In this document: piece after piece, positions 1 to 7,889 of the stretch
Layout: each line of letters opens with the position of its first letter
Position numbering within the stretch: the first letter of the stretch is position 1
Position numbers and translations under genes: made by a program
The notes under the pieces: model-generated
The model's input: only the letters and a program-made list of their open reading frames with translations
What the model was told of the DNA's origin: nothing
Database searches by the model: none
Source of the DNA: Comamonas testosteroni
Lineage (GTDB): Bacteria; Pseudomonadota; Gammaproteobacteria; Burkholderiales; Burkholderiaceae_C
Reading direction: 5' to 3'
Length of the DNA stretch: 64,000 bases
Assembly (NCBI GenBank): GCA_008727115.1
Contig: CP044131.1
Coordinates: forward strand, 2,976,001-3,040,000

Positions 1-393
1 CAAGACTGGGCCAACCAGAAGCTGGGCATTCCCATGCCTCAGCCAGGTCAAGTGGTGCTGGGCGCGACGCCCGTGCTGCAGCCTGCGCTTGTGCCCACCG
101 GCAAGGCTGCACTGACCGCCGTGCAGCCAGCACCCGCAGCGCCGCCTCTGACCGTGGCACAGACCATGCAGCCGCAGTTGGCCAACCTTGCGGAAAAAGC
201 CAGCAGCCCCTGGTTTGCACAAATTCGCAAACTGGTGGATTCAGCGGCCAGCCTGGAAGAAATCCGTGATGGCTTGGAGCAGCTCATTCCCGACATGACG
301 CTGGAGCAGTTCGGCCAGGCCATGGGGGACGCCATGCTGGCCGCGAAGCTGGCTGGGCGCTATGAGGTGCTGCAGGAAGCTGGGGGCCACTGA
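1..393 (+). CDS. Mu gp29-like portal protein (DUF935), C-terminal 130 residues
   Basis: An open frame enters at base 1 (QDWANQKLGIP...) and ends at a TGA at 391-393, so only the C-terminal tail of a longer protein is seen. The lead-in resembles the C-terminal part of DUF935 portal proteins, which form the DNA entry vertex of Mu-like capsids. Position directly before a gpF-like gene, with a TGATG stop/start overlap, supports this. The tail is rich in Ala/Pro up to about residue 50, followed by a helical segment. An internal ATG at 34 is not a real start, because the frame is open upstream of it. Confidence 0.8.
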   Translation, partial: QDWANQKLGIPMPQPGQVVLGATPVLQPALVPTGKAALTAVQPAPAAPPLTVAQTMQPQLANLAEKASSPWFAQIRKLVDSAASLEEIRDGLEQLIPDMTLEQFGQAMGDAMLAAKLAGRYEVLQEAGGH

Positions 394-1640
394 TGGCCAG
401 CGCTGCATTCGGTGCCTTGCCCTTCAAGGAACAGATCGGCTTTTTTCAGCGCAAGCTGAATCTGCCCACCACAGCCTGGACGGACATCTACACCCAGGAG
501 CATGACTATGCGTTTGTGGTGGCCGGTGCCAACCGGGACGCCATCGTCTCGGACTTTCGCACTGCCGTCGAAAAAGCCATCACGAGCGGCACCACGCTGG
601 AAGAATTCCGACGCGATTTCGACAAGATCGTGGCAAAGCACGGCTGGGACTACAACGGCGGCCGCAACTGGCGCAGCCGCGTCATCTATGACACCAATCT
701 GGCCACCAGCTACGCGGCGGGCCGTTGGGAGCAGTTGCAGCACGCGCCGTACTGGCAGTACCAGCATGCGGACTGGGTAGAGCATCCTCGCCCTTTGCAT
801 TTGTCCTGGAACGGCCTGGTACTGGTCAAGGACGATCCGTTCTGGCAAACCCACTTCCCGCCCAATGGCTGGGGCTGCCAGTGCAGCGTCAAAGGACTGT
901 GGAGCCGCGACCTGGAAAAGCTGGGCAAAACTGGCCCCGACAAGGCCCCCGAGGTCAAATATGCCGATCACATCATTGGCTCGCGCAGCCCCAATGGCCC
1001 GCGCACTGTCAGCGTGCCCGAAGGCATAGACCCCGGTTTTGAGTACGCGCCAGGCAATGCCAGGCTGCGCAGCCACATCCCGCCTGAGCGACCAGACATG
1101 CCCACGCCAGGCAGCACTGGCGGCCACGGCCTGCCCAATCAGCGCCCAGACTGGCCCTTGCCGCCGCCGCGCCCGTTTCCTGCCTCTAAGCTGCTACCCA
1201 AAGGCCAGCCACCGCAGGACTACGCCAGCGCCTACCTGGCTGAGTTCGGGGCCACGTTGACCCAGCCTGCGGTTTTCAAGGATGTGATGGGCGAGCGCCT
1301 GGTGATGGGCGCCGAGCTGTTCACAGATGCCAAGGGCAACATCAAGGCCGACAAGCGCGGGCGTGAGGTCTTCATGCCCTTGCTGGCCCAGGCCGTGCAG
1401 GACCCCGACGAAATCTGGGTGCGCATTGAGTGGCTGTATGCCCAGCAAAAAGCCGTGGTGCGCCGCCGCTATATCGCCCGGTATCTGGTGGAGGGTGAAG
1501 AGACGCCTGCACTGGCGGTATTTGAGATTGGCAGCGATGGCTGGGTCGGTGTGACCACCTTCCCCGGAGTCAGCCAGCGCGAGGACGACTGGCGGCTGGG
1601 CGTGAACTTGTACCGCCGCCTGCAAGACGAGCAGGAATAA
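393..1640 (+). CDS. Mu gpF-like minor head (morphogenesis) protein with C-terminal PBECR2-type nuclease-like domain
   Basis: 415 residues. Residues about 1-175 are the SPP1 gp7/Mu F type head-morphogenesis domain, with the typical segment HFPPNGWGCQCSVKGL (residues 154-169). A Pro-rich linker (about 228-272) joins a second domain at about 275-412. That domain matches my memory of the phage Barnase-EndoU-ColicinE5/D-RelE-like nuclease 2 (PBECR2) family: DPDEIWVRIEW, AVVRRRYIARY, and GWVGVTTF near the end. In Mu-like phages F is a minor head protein needed for assembly. The role of the fused domain is unknown; an injected or anti-host RNase-like activity is only inference. The start overlaps the portal stop by one base. 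Confidence 0.85.
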   Translation: MASAAFGALPFKEQIGFFQRKLNLPTTAWTDIYTQEHDYAFVVAGANRDAIVSDFRTAVEKAITSGTTLEEFRRDFDKIVAKHGWDYNGGRNWRSRVIYDTNLATSYAAGRWEQLQHAPYWQYQHADWVEHPRPLHLSWNGLVLVKDDPFWQTHFPPNGWGCQCSVKGLWSRDLEKLGKTGPDKAPEVKYADHIIGSRSPNGPRTVSVPEGIDPGFEYAPGNARLRSHIPPERPDMPTPGSTGGHGLPNQRPDWPLPPPRPFPASKLLPKGQPPQDYASAYLAEFGATLTQPAVFKDVMGERLVMGAELFTDAKGNIKADKRGREVFMPLLAQAVQDPDEIWVRIEWLYAQQKAVVRRRYIARYLVEGEETPALAVFEIGSDGWVGVTTFPGVSQREDDWRLGVNLYRRLQDEQE

Positions 1641-1671
1641 AAAAGGCCAGCGGGGCGCTCCCCAGCTGGCC
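1639..1671. terminator. A-tract plus 11-bp hairpin between gpF-like and gpG-like genes
   Basis: Directly after the gpF stop are six A (1639-1644), then GGCCAGC-GGGG / CCCC-a-GCTGGCC arms (1645-1655 and 1660-1671) around a CGCT loop. On the minus strand the hairpin is followed by a T-run, so it would work as an intrinsic terminator for antisense transcription. On the plus strand no T-run follows, and it may instead stabilise or process mRNA. The rest of 1641-1749 holds no gene. Confidence 0.4.
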
Positions 1672-1749
1672 GTATCACGCAGGCTCGGTGGACAGAGGCG
1701 CTGCCTTCTACGTGACCAGCCCATTCTACGATGACAGCCAGGAAACACC

Positions 1750-2331
1750 ATGACCACCCAGACCGGCGCAAGCATTTCCATCACAGCTAGCGATGACCAG
1801 CTGCTGCGCAATCTGCAGGATCTGGCCGATGCCCCGGACACCACGCCGCTGATGTACCGCATGGGCGAGTACTTCCAGGACAGTACCCAGCAGCGCTTTG
1901 CTACCCAGACCGACCCGCAGGGCCAGGCCTGGAAGCCCTTGTCACCGGGCTACCTCAAGCGCAAAAAGCAGAACGCCAGTCTGATACTGACTCTCAACGC
2001 CTACCTGCGCCGGGACATCCACTACCAGGTGCTCGAATCAGACACGGTTGCCTGGGGCAGCAACCGCGTGTATGCGGCCATCCATCAAGAGGGCGGCACT
2101 ATCGACCAGGCAGCGCAATCGCGTCGGCAGCGCTTTCATCTCGTTGATGGAAAGACGCGCTTTGCGGGGAACCGGCATGAAAATGCCACAGAACGCTGGG
2201 TTGGGCGTAGTGCCTACCAGGTCGAAATTCCGGCCCGGCCATACCTCGGCGTTTCAGCTTCCGACAATGACGAAGTCCTGGCCATCGTGCAAGACTGGCT
2301 GCACCGCCGGCTGAACGGGTTGCCTGACTGA
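1750..2331 (+). CDS. Phage virion morphogenesis protein (Mu gpG-like)
   Basis: 193 residues. The family (Mu G, P2 S-type 'virion morphogenesis') is identified by the N-terminal helical part, FATQTDPQGQAWKPLSPGYL (residues 51-70), then an SLILTLNAYLRRDIHY segment, WGSNRVYAAIHQEGG and a C-terminal RPYLGVS motif. These proteins act in tail completion or head-tail joining. The start at 1750 follows a CAGGAAAC ribosome-binding site. It lies between gpF and the protease, as in Mu. Confidence 0.85.
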   Translation: MTTQTGASISITASDDQLLRNLQDLADAPDTTPLMYRMGEYFQDSTQQRFATQTDPQGQAWKPLSPGYLKRKKQNASLILTLNAYLRRDIHYQVLESDTVAWGSNRVYAAIHQEGGTIDQAAQSRRQRFHLVDGKTRFAGNRHENATERWVGRSAYQVEIPARPYLGVSASDNDEVLAIVQDWLHRRLNGLPD

Positions 2332-2395
2332 GCAACGCAGCTGAGGCGCATCTTGTGCCCTCGGCCAAAAGACCGCCCCCCGCCCGCCGCCGACC

Positions 2396-3544
2396 ATGGC
2401 GGGCATGCCTTCCAAAACCGCTCGCCTCGCTGTACTGACCGCTGCTGCACTCGCTGCCGCAGTGGCCGCTTGCAGCTATACGTTGGGTGACATCAACACC
2501 CAGCAGCCCAATGGCAATGGGCGCTACCTGCTGCAGCTCACGCCTGGCCAGGACTTCACGCCCAGCGACGGCCGCCCCATGGATGTGCCCGCCTGGCGCA
2601 TTAACACGGCCATTGCCAGCTCGGTCATCAACCGCTTCAACACGGCCCAGCCGCTCGTTATCGACTACGAGCACCAGACCCTGCACAAAGAAACCAACGG
2701 CCAGCCTGCACCCGCTGCGGGCTGGATTCATGGCCTGCGCTGGGTTGAAGGCTCGGGCTTGTTTGCAGAAGTCGAGCTGACGGCCCGTGCCCTGCAGGCC
2801 ATTGCCTCGGGCGAGTACCGCTATTTCAGCCCCGTGTTTCTGTATGCGCCCGAAACCGGCGAAGTGCTCAAAGTGACCATGGGCGCGCTCACCAACAACC
2901 CCGCAATCCACGGTATGCAGGCGCTCAACGCCATGCAGGCCGCTGCATCCGCGCAGTTTTCTGTCCCGCAAACCCATCCCACCGAGGTACCCATGAACCC
3001 AACGCTCAAAGCATTGCTGGCCACTCTCGGCCTGCCTGAAACCACGACCGAGCAAGCCGCGCTGTCGGCTGTGCAGACCCACAAGGACACCGCCGAGGCC
3101 GCCCGCACTGCGCTGGCCCTCAAGGCCGAAGACGGAGCCACGGCTGTCACTGCCGCCTGCAGCGCGCTGGTGAGCAAGGCTCCCGACCTGGCCAAGTTTG
3201 TGCCGATTGAAACCGTGACCGCCATGCAAGGCCAACTGGCAGCACTGACGGCGCAAGCCAACGCCGACCAGGTCGAAAAGCTGATTGCGCCTGCGCTGGC
3301 TGATGGCCGCTTGAACCCCGCTCTGGAGCCTTGGGCCCGTGACTTGGGCAAAGCCAACCTGGCGCAACTCACTGCCTTCCTGGACGCAGCCCAGCCCATT
3401 GCTGCGCTGTCTGGCACCCAGACCGGCGGCAAGCCGCCCACGGGTACAGCCAAGGGCGATGCGCAGCTCAGCGCTTCCGAGCAAGCCGTCTGCTCTGCCA
3501 TGGGCATGACGCCCGAGCAATACAAGACAGGCGCCGCAGCCTGA
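2396..3544 (+). CDS. Mu gpI-like capsid maturation protease with fused scaffold (gpZ-like)
   Basis: 382 residues. After a hydrophobic N-terminal stretch comes the protease domain (about 35-185), with landmarks YLLQLTPGQDF, PLVIDYEHQTLH, AAGWIHGLRW, YRYFSPVFLY and VTMGALTNNPAIHG. These are those of the Mu I / prohead protease family. The C-terminal 180 residues are Ala-rich and helical, as expected for a scaffold that is removed during capsid maturation. An in-frame ATG with its own ribosome-binding site at 2993 likely gives the free scaffold. No clear Shine-Dalgarno precedes 2396, and an ATG at 2405 is an alternative start. The lipobox-like AAC near residue 26 is probably not functional in a phage head protein. 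Confidence 0.85.
   Translation: MAGMPSKTARLAVLTAAALAAAVAACSYTLGDINTQQPNGNGRYLLQLTPGQDFTPSDGRPMDVPAWRINTAIASSVINRFNTAQPLVIDYEHQTLHKETNGQPAPAAGWIHGLRWVEGSGLFAEVELTARALQAIASGEYRYFSPVFLYAPETGEVLKVTMGALTNNPAIHGMQALNAMQAAASAQFSVPQTHPTEVPMNPTLKALLATLGLPETTTEQAALSAVQTHKDTAEAARTALALKAEDGATAVTAACSALVSKAPDLAKFVPIETVTAMQGQLAALTAQANADQVEKLIAPALADGRLNPALEPWARDLGKANLAQLTAFLDAAQPIAALSGTQTGGKPPTGTAKGDAQLSASEQAVCSAMGMTPEQYKTGAAA
2993..3544 (+). CDS. Internal start: free scaffolding protein (gpZ-like)
   Basis: An in-frame ATG at 2993, inside the protease gene, is preceded by GAGG at good spacing. It starts MNPTLKALLATLGLPETT, a typical beginning of phage scaffold proteins. In Mu, Z is made from an internal start of I in the same way. 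The product would be 183 residues, Ala-rich and helical, and would guide coat assembly before being cleaved by the protease. Confidence 0.65.
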   Translation: MNPTLKALLATLGLPETTTEQAALSAVQTHKDTAEAARTALALKAEDGATAVTAACSALVSKAPDLAKFVPIETVTAMQGQLAALTAQANADQVEKLIAPALADGRLNPALEPWARDLGKANLAQLTAFLDAAQPIAALSGTQTGGKPPTGTAKGDAQLSASEQAVCSAMGMTPEQYKTGAAA

Positions 3545-3579
3545 CCTAACCCAGTTCAACCCATTCAAGCGAGCAATTT

Positions 3580-3990
3580 ATGACCGCACTTACTCAAGAC
3601 CGCAACACGCTGGCCCGCAATGGCGATCAGAAGGAGCCGCCTGTCGCAGCCAATGCACGCATCTTTGGCGGTTCGCTTGTGGCCATCAATGCCACCGGTT
3701 TTGCCGTCCCTGGCTCCACAGCCCAGGGCCTGGTGGGCTGTGGCTGTGCCGAAGCCCGCGCTGACAACACAGGCGGCGCTGCTGGTGCCATTCACGTCCG
3801 TGTCAGCACCCGCCCCAGCCAGTTCGCCAACTCTGCGGCCGCTGATGCCATCACCTTGGCCGATATCGGCAAGGACTGCTTCATCGTGGACGACCAGACA
3901 GTGGCCAAGACCGATGGCACTGGCACCCGTAGCCGCGCTGGCCGTGTGTTTGACGTGGATGCCGATGGCGTCTGGGTCGACTTCCGCTGA
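3580..3990 (+). CDS. Putative capsid decoration (cement) protein
   Basis: 136 residues; small, Gly/Ala/Thr-rich and beta-type. The pattern ends ...FIVDDQTVAKTDGTGTRSRAG (about 103-123), then a short C-terminal FDVDADGVWVDF. It lies between protease/scaffold and major head protein, where B3/BcepMu-type phages carry a capsid decoration or cement protein. The assignment comes from this position and the overall pattern, so exact family membership is moderate. A CGAG-type weak ribosome-binding site precedes the ATG. Confidence 0.65.
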   Translation: MTALTQDRNTLARNGDQKEPPVAANARIFGGSLVAINATGFAVPGSTAQGLVGCGCAEARADNTGGAAGAIHVRVSTRPSQFANSAAADAITLADIGKDCFIVDDQTVAKTDGTGTRSRAGRVFDVDADGVWVDFR

Positions 3991-4020
3991 TCGCTCCATT
4001 TCAGGAAAGCACCACTCACC

Positions 4021-4911
4021 ATGATCATCAATCACGCAAACCTCTCCATCCTGAACCAGGCGTTCAGCGCCGCGTTCAAGAATGGCCTGGGCACAGCCGC
4101 CTCTCAGTGGAGCGGCATCGCCACCATGGTTCCCAGCAGCACCAGCGAGCAGAAGTACGGCTGGCTGGGCAAGATCACCAAGTTCCGCGAGTGGCTGGGC
4201 GAGCGCCAGGTGCAAAACCTGCTGGCGCATGACTACAGCATCAAGAACAAGACCTTCGAGAACACGGTTGGCGTCGACCGTGACGAGATTGAAGACGACC
4301 AGTACGGCGTCTACAAGCCGGTCTTTGAGCAACTGGGCCAGGATGCTGCAACGCACCCCGACGAGCTGGTTTTTGAACTGCTGAAAAACGGTTTCAGCCA
4401 GGCTTGCTACGACGGCCAGTACTTCTTCGACACCGACCACCCTGTGGGGCTGCCTGGCAAGCAAGCCAGCGTCAGCAACTTCCAGGGCGGCTCTGGCGAT
4501 GCTTGGTTCCTGATGGATACCACCAAGGTGATCAAGCCCCTGATCTACCAAAAGCGCCGCGATTACGCCTTTGTGTCCAAGACCAGTCTGACTGACGACA
4601 ACGTCTTCAGCCGCAATGAGTTCATCTGGGGCGCCGATGGCCGTAGCAATGTGGGCTTTGGACTGTGGCAGCTGGCCCATGCCTCCAAGAATCCGCTGGA
4701 CAAGCAGGCCTATGCAGACATGCGCTCTGCCATGCAAAGCCTCAAGGGAGACAACGGCAAGACGCTGAACGTGCGCCCCACTGAGCTGTGGGTCCCACCC
4801 AGCCTCGAACAGGCGGCGCTGGAAGTGGTCACCGCTGAGCGTCTGGCCAATGGCTCCACCAACGTCATGCGCAACACGGCCAAGGTCGTGGTCTGCCCTT
4901 GGCTGGCCTGA
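4021..4911 (+). CDS. Major head subunit (Mu gpT-like)
   Basis: 296 residues, the usual gpT length. The N-terminus MIINHANLSILNQAFSAAF and the blocks YGWLGKITKFREWLGER, AHDYSIKNKTFENTVGVDRD and GQYFFDTDHPVG (about 138-149) are characteristic of the Mu T / HI1505 coat protein family. It forms the icosahedral shell. The start follows CAGGAAAGC. A downstream ribosome-binding site for the next gene starts within 25 bases of its stop. Confidence 0.92.
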   Translation: MIINHANLSILNQAFSAAFKNGLGTAASQWSGIATMVPSSTSEQKYGWLGKITKFREWLGERQVQNLLAHDYSIKNKTFENTVGVDRDEIEDDQYGVYKPVFEQLGQDAATHPDELVFELLKNGFSQACYDGQYFFDTDHPVGLPGKQASVSNFQGGSGDAWFLMDTTKVIKPLIYQKRRDYAFVSKTSLTDDNVFSRNEFIWGADGRSNVGFGLWQLAHASKNPLDKQAYADMRSAMQSLKGDNGKTLNVRPTELWVPPSLEQAALEVVTAERLANGSTNVMRNTAKVVVCPWLA

Positions 4912-4949
4912 GCCGCCCAATTTCTGTTCACTCACAGGAGCACTTACAC

Positions 4950-5234
4950 ATGAGCAACCCAAAGAAGCCAGCGCAGCAAAAGCCCAAGCCTGCAGGCGCA
5001 TCCACTCAGGCCATCAAGGTCATTCCCAAGCGTGCGGGCTTTCGCCGCGCGGGCTACTCCTTCCCAGAAGAGGGACTGACCATTCGCCTGAGCGAACTGA
5101 CCGACAAGCAGCTGGATCAGCTGGAAAACGAGCCCATGCTGGTTCTCGTCCCTGTAGAGGTGGAAGCATCTGCCACGGTCGAAGCCGAGCAGACTGACTC
5201 CGCCAAACCCGCAGAAGAAGCCGCTGGCGAATGA
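4950..5234 (+). CDS. Mu gp35-like (FluMu HI1506-type) head protein
   Basis: 94 residues from the ATG at 4950, chosen because CAGGAG lies 9 bases upstream; longer upstream extensions lack a site. The segment KRAGFRRAGYSFPEEGLTI (about 28-46), followed by LTDKQLDQLENEPML, matches the HI1506-related family found directly behind gpT in Mu-like phages. The function is unproven, probably in head completion. The C-terminus is Glu/Ala-rich and acidic. Its stop overlaps the next start (ATGA). Confidence 0.7.
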   Translation: MSNPKKPAQQKPKPAGASTQAIKVIPKRAGFRRAGYSFPEEGLTIRLSELTDKQLDQLENEPMLVLVPVEVEASATVEAEQTDSAKPAEEAAGE

Positions 5235-5782
5235 GTCAGAGCACCATGCCCTACATCACCCATGCAGAGCTGGCCGAGCGCCCCGGCGCTCGTGATCTGG
5301 CCCAGGTGGCCACACCCGACGGCAAGCCTGTCGTGGCGGACGAGCTGATGGACGCCACGCTGCGCGGGCTGGACCGTGGGGCATGGAGCGCCGAGGACAC
5401 GGCCGACGCCGATGCGGCCCTGCGCCGCATTGACGATGCCGTGTCCGAGGCTGATGCCGTGATTGATGGCTACCTGGCCAAGCGCGGCTATGCCGTGCCC
5501 TTGGACCTCTCGGCCACATCCACCCGCAAGCTGGTCGCAGGCTGGTCGCGTGCCATTGCCCGCTACCTGCTGCAAAAAGACAGCATCAGCGACGAGAAGA
5601 CCTCGCCCATTGCCCGCGACTACCGTGACGCGCAGCGCCTGCTGCAGGCCACGGCCGAGGGCAAGTTCAGCCTGGGAGCTGAAGACCCGCAAGCCGGTGG
5701 TGGCACAGGTGCCAACACCGATGTGCGCTTCAGCTACCCGGAGCCCGTGTTCAGTCGCAGCCAGTTGAGGGGCTTTCGATGA
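5231..5782 (+). CDS. Mu gp36-like protein (DUF1320), probable head-tail connector
   Basis: 183 residues. The N-terminus (PYITHAELAERPG), the helical middle (DADAALRRIDDAVSEADAVI, about 58-77), DGYLAKRGYAVPL and IARYLLQKDS are typical of DUF1320/gp36. That family occupies the connector position in Mu-like phages and resembles adaptor proteins. Translation is coupled to both neighbours by ATGA overlaps (5231-5234 and 5779-5782). Confidence 0.8.
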   Translation: MSQSTMPYITHAELAERPGARDLAQVATPDGKPVVADELMDATLRGLDRGAWSAEDTADADAALRRIDDAVSEADAVIDGYLAKRGYAVPLDLSATSTRKLVAGWSRAIARYLLQKDSISDEKTSPIARDYRDAQRLLQATAEGKFSLGAEDPQAGGGTGANTDVRFSYPEPVFSRSQLRGFR

Positions 5783-6204
5783 GCCTGGTGGAAGCTGTCA
5801 AAACCCGCCTGAAGGCCCAGACCCCCTTGCGCATGGTGCAGGGAGCCCTGGAGCTTGCAGCAGCGCTGAAGGCCCCGTCCGTGGCAACGCCAGCGGCTTT
5901 TGTAGTGCCCATGGCTGACCGGCCTGGTGGAGATCAGGCATTCAGCGGCAGCACGCTGCAGGCCGTGAACACCACGCTGGCCATCGTTCTGGTGTTGGAC
6001 AACAAGCGCGACAGCACCGGCAACGCCGCCAACGACGAGCTGGAAAAACTGCGCGCAGAGGTGCGCCAGGCCCTGCTGGGCTGGGCACCCGATGGCTTTG
6101 ACAGCCCGCTGACCGCAGGCAAGGGCCAGCTCATCGACCTGGACAACGGCCGGGTCTGGTGGGGTGACCAATTCCACATCGACCACTTCTGGAGTAGCAA
6201 ATGA
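5779..6204 (+). CDS. gp37-like protein, probable tail terminator/completion
   Basis: 141 residues, beginning MSLVEAVKTRLKAQTP. The middle has NTTLAIVLVLDNKRD, then a helix NDELEKLRAEVRQALLGWAP and the C-terminal GRVWWGDQFHID. This pattern fits the Mu-type gp37 family, and small proteins in this slot usually close the tail tube at the head side. The function is inferred from position and family. ATGA overlaps link it to both neighbours. Confidence 0.6.
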   Translation: MSLVEAVKTRLKAQTPLRMVQGALELAAALKAPSVATPAAFVVPMADRPGGDQAFSGSTLQAVNTTLAIVLVLDNKRDSTGNAANDELEKLRAEVRQALLGWAPDGFDSPLTAGKGQLIDLDNGRVWWGDQFHIDHFWSSK

Positions 6205-6404
6205 GTACCACCCATGGCAAAGCCAAAGAAGGGCAAACGCCCGAAACCGCCGCAGGAACCCATGCCGCCCTGGCCGTGGTTCAGCCCGCGCAGACCGGCC
6301 CGAATGACGGCCAGGACGAGTTCCACGGCCAAGGCGGACTCTTCCAAGTCATCAACGGCAAACGCCAGCGCGTTGCCGAGCAGCCCGTAACCACCAAGGA
6401 GTAA
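6201..6404 (+). CDS. Small phage protein of unknown function
   Basis: 67 residues, ATGA-coupled to the gene before, with 6 bases to the tail-tube gene. It is hydrophilic and low in complexity at the N-terminus. The only feature is a C-terminal GQGGLFQVINGKRQRV stretch, which looks like the short Gly-Gly-Xaa-Phe cap of other small tail-module proteins. I do not recognise a family. Placement suggests a head-tail joining or tail accessory role. Confidence 0.55.
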   Translation: MSTTHGKAKEGQTPETAAGTHAALAVVQPAQTGPNDGQDEFHGQGGLFQVINGKRQRVAEQPVTTKE

Positions 6405-6410
6405 GTCAAC

Positions 6411-7349
6411 ATGGCGAAATTCATCAGCAAGCTGGCTATCTTGGCCATGATCGAAGCCGTCTCCGGCACTCTGGCCGCCCCCACGGCCGCACACGCTATC
6501 GAAGTCAGCGATGTGACGCTGACTCCGCTGGAAGGCGATGAAGCCAGCCAGGGCGTGATTCGCCCTTACTTCGGCGCTTCGGAAAAAGTCCTGGTCACCG
6601 TCTACCGCAAGGTGTCCTTCAGCGTGGGACTGGCCGGTGTGGCTGCTGCGGGCGATTTGCCCGGCTATGAAGCCCTGATGCGAGCTTGTGCCGCCAGTGC
6701 CACCAACACACCCGCGCCGGGTCCCAACGCAGCCACCGTATTTGCGCCGGTCACGGACAACCTGCAGAGCCTGACCATCATCGCCACGATGGACAAGCTG
6801 GTCTACAAAATGAGCGGCGCACGCGGCAACTGCAAGGCCGTGGTCGACGCCAAAGGCATCCCCAAGCTGCAGTTTGAGTTCACTGGCGCATTCATTCCTG
6901 TGGAAGACGCCGCGCAGATGCCCGCTGTGAACTACGCCAAGTTCATGCGCCCCCTTGGCGTCAACAAGCTCAACACCACGCTGACCCTGGCCGGCTACCA
7001 GGCTGAAGCCAGCAGCTTCAACCTGGACTTCGGCAACAAGGTGGTCAAGCAGGACTTGATGAACGTGGACAACACGGAAATCACAGGCCGCGAATCTACC
7101 GCCAGCGTGACCTTCCGCAATACAGACGTGGCCACCAAGGACTGGATCGAAATGGCCCGCACTGGCGAGAAAGTGCCTCTGATCCTCAAGCACGGCCAGG
7201 CGGAGACCAACACCGTCTCCATCGCCGCGCCGCTGGCCCAGATTGGCAAGCCCAGCTTCAGTGACCAGGACGGCATCCAGATGATCACCATCCCCCTGAC
7301 GCTGATCCCCAGCAACGCAGGCAATGACGAATGGACCATCACGGTCTGA
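6411..7349 (+). CDS. Major tail tube protein (siphophage type)
   Basis: 312 residues, start preceded by AAGGAG at 6395-6400. Beta-rich with many Thr/Val strands (QSLTIIATMDKLVYKMSG, GIPKLQFEFTGAF), a conserved-looking LKHGQAETNTVSIAAPLAQI segment and the end IPLTLIPSNAGNDEWTITV. This is the pattern of phage tail tube proteins made at this position, just before the chaperones. No sheath gene accompanies it, so the tail should be non-contractile, unlike Mu. Strand-rich proteins of this family polymerise around the tape measure. Confidence 0.75.
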   Translation: MAKFISKLAILAMIEAVSGTLAAPTAAHAIEVSDVTLTPLEGDEASQGVIRPYFGASEKVLVTVYRKVSFSVGLAGVAAAGDLPGYEALMRACAASATNTPAPGPNAATVFAPVTDNLQSLTIIATMDKLVYKMSGARGNCKAVVDAKGIPKLQFEFTGAFIPVEDAAQMPAVNYAKFMRPLGVNKLNTTLTLAGYQAEASSFNLDFGNKVVKQDLMNVDNTEITGRESTASVTFRNTDVATKDWIEMARTGEKVPLILKHGQAETNTVSIAAPLAQIGKPSFSDQDGIQMITIPLTLIPSNAGNDEWTITV

Positions 7350-7403
7350 CCGCAGCGCCTAGCCCCATTTCCTGAAAACCTGTTTCAAAAAAAGAGAGTC
7401 ACC

Positions 7404-7889
7404 ATGGCCGTCATCCTTGCATCCGTCGCCTTCTGGACTGCCGTTTCCTTCGCCCGCGTGGGCGATGACGGCGAGCCTGAAATGCTCAATTTCCGCGCCC
7501 GATTCAAGCGGCTGAAGAAGTCGGAGCGCATTGCTTTAGACCACCGCATGGCCGCATCCGGCCTGCTGCCCGAGACCCGCAAGCTGCTGCAGGAAAAGAT
7601 TGACAGTCCGGACACAGAGGTCAGTGTTCGGGACTTTCTGCGTGCCCGCCTGGCAGCCAAGCCGACGAATGACGCTGAGGTTCTCAATGAAGTGCTGGTG
7701 GATTGGGATCTGCGCAACCACCGCGACGAGTTTGTTCCTTACACGCACGTGACCCGCACCGAGCTGGAGGAAGAACTGGACGGCATTGAAGGCTGCCTGG
7801 TCAAAGCATGGCTCAAAGCTATCACCACACCCGTCACCACCGAGGACGTGGAAAAAAACTCCGAAGCGCAGTCCGCCACCACCTCCTGA
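7404..7889 (+). CDS. Tail assembly chaperone (lambda gpG-like), 0-frame product
   Basis: 161 residues between tail tube and tape measure, the constant position of the gpG chaperone. It is mostly helical and charged (FRARFKRLKKSERIALDHRM about residues 30-49; RTELEEELDGIEGCLVKAWL). Its 3' end carries a slippery heptamer A-AAA-AAC at 7853-7859 in the correct reading frame, ten codons before the stop. Part of the ribosomes should therefore slip by -1 and make the longer GT fusion. It has no enzymatic motif. Confidence 0.8.
   Translation: MAVILASVAFWTAVSFARVGDDGEPEMLNFRARFKRLKKSERIALDHRMAASGLLPETRKLLQEKIDSPDTEVSVRDFLRARLAAKPTNDAEVLNEVLVDWDLRNHRDEFVPYTHVTRTELEEELDGIEGCLVKAWLKAITTPVTTEDVEKNSEAQSATTS

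Noticed and set aside
2396-2480. Lipoprotein signal on the phage protease (AAC near residue 26)
   Set aside because: A cytoplasmic capsid protease has no use for it; related phage proteases share hydrophobic N-termini without being lipoproteins.
2099-3568. 489-codon minus-strand frame across phage head genes
   Set aside because: Covers the protease/scaffold and gpG genes in antisense; these have clear family matches on the plus strand.
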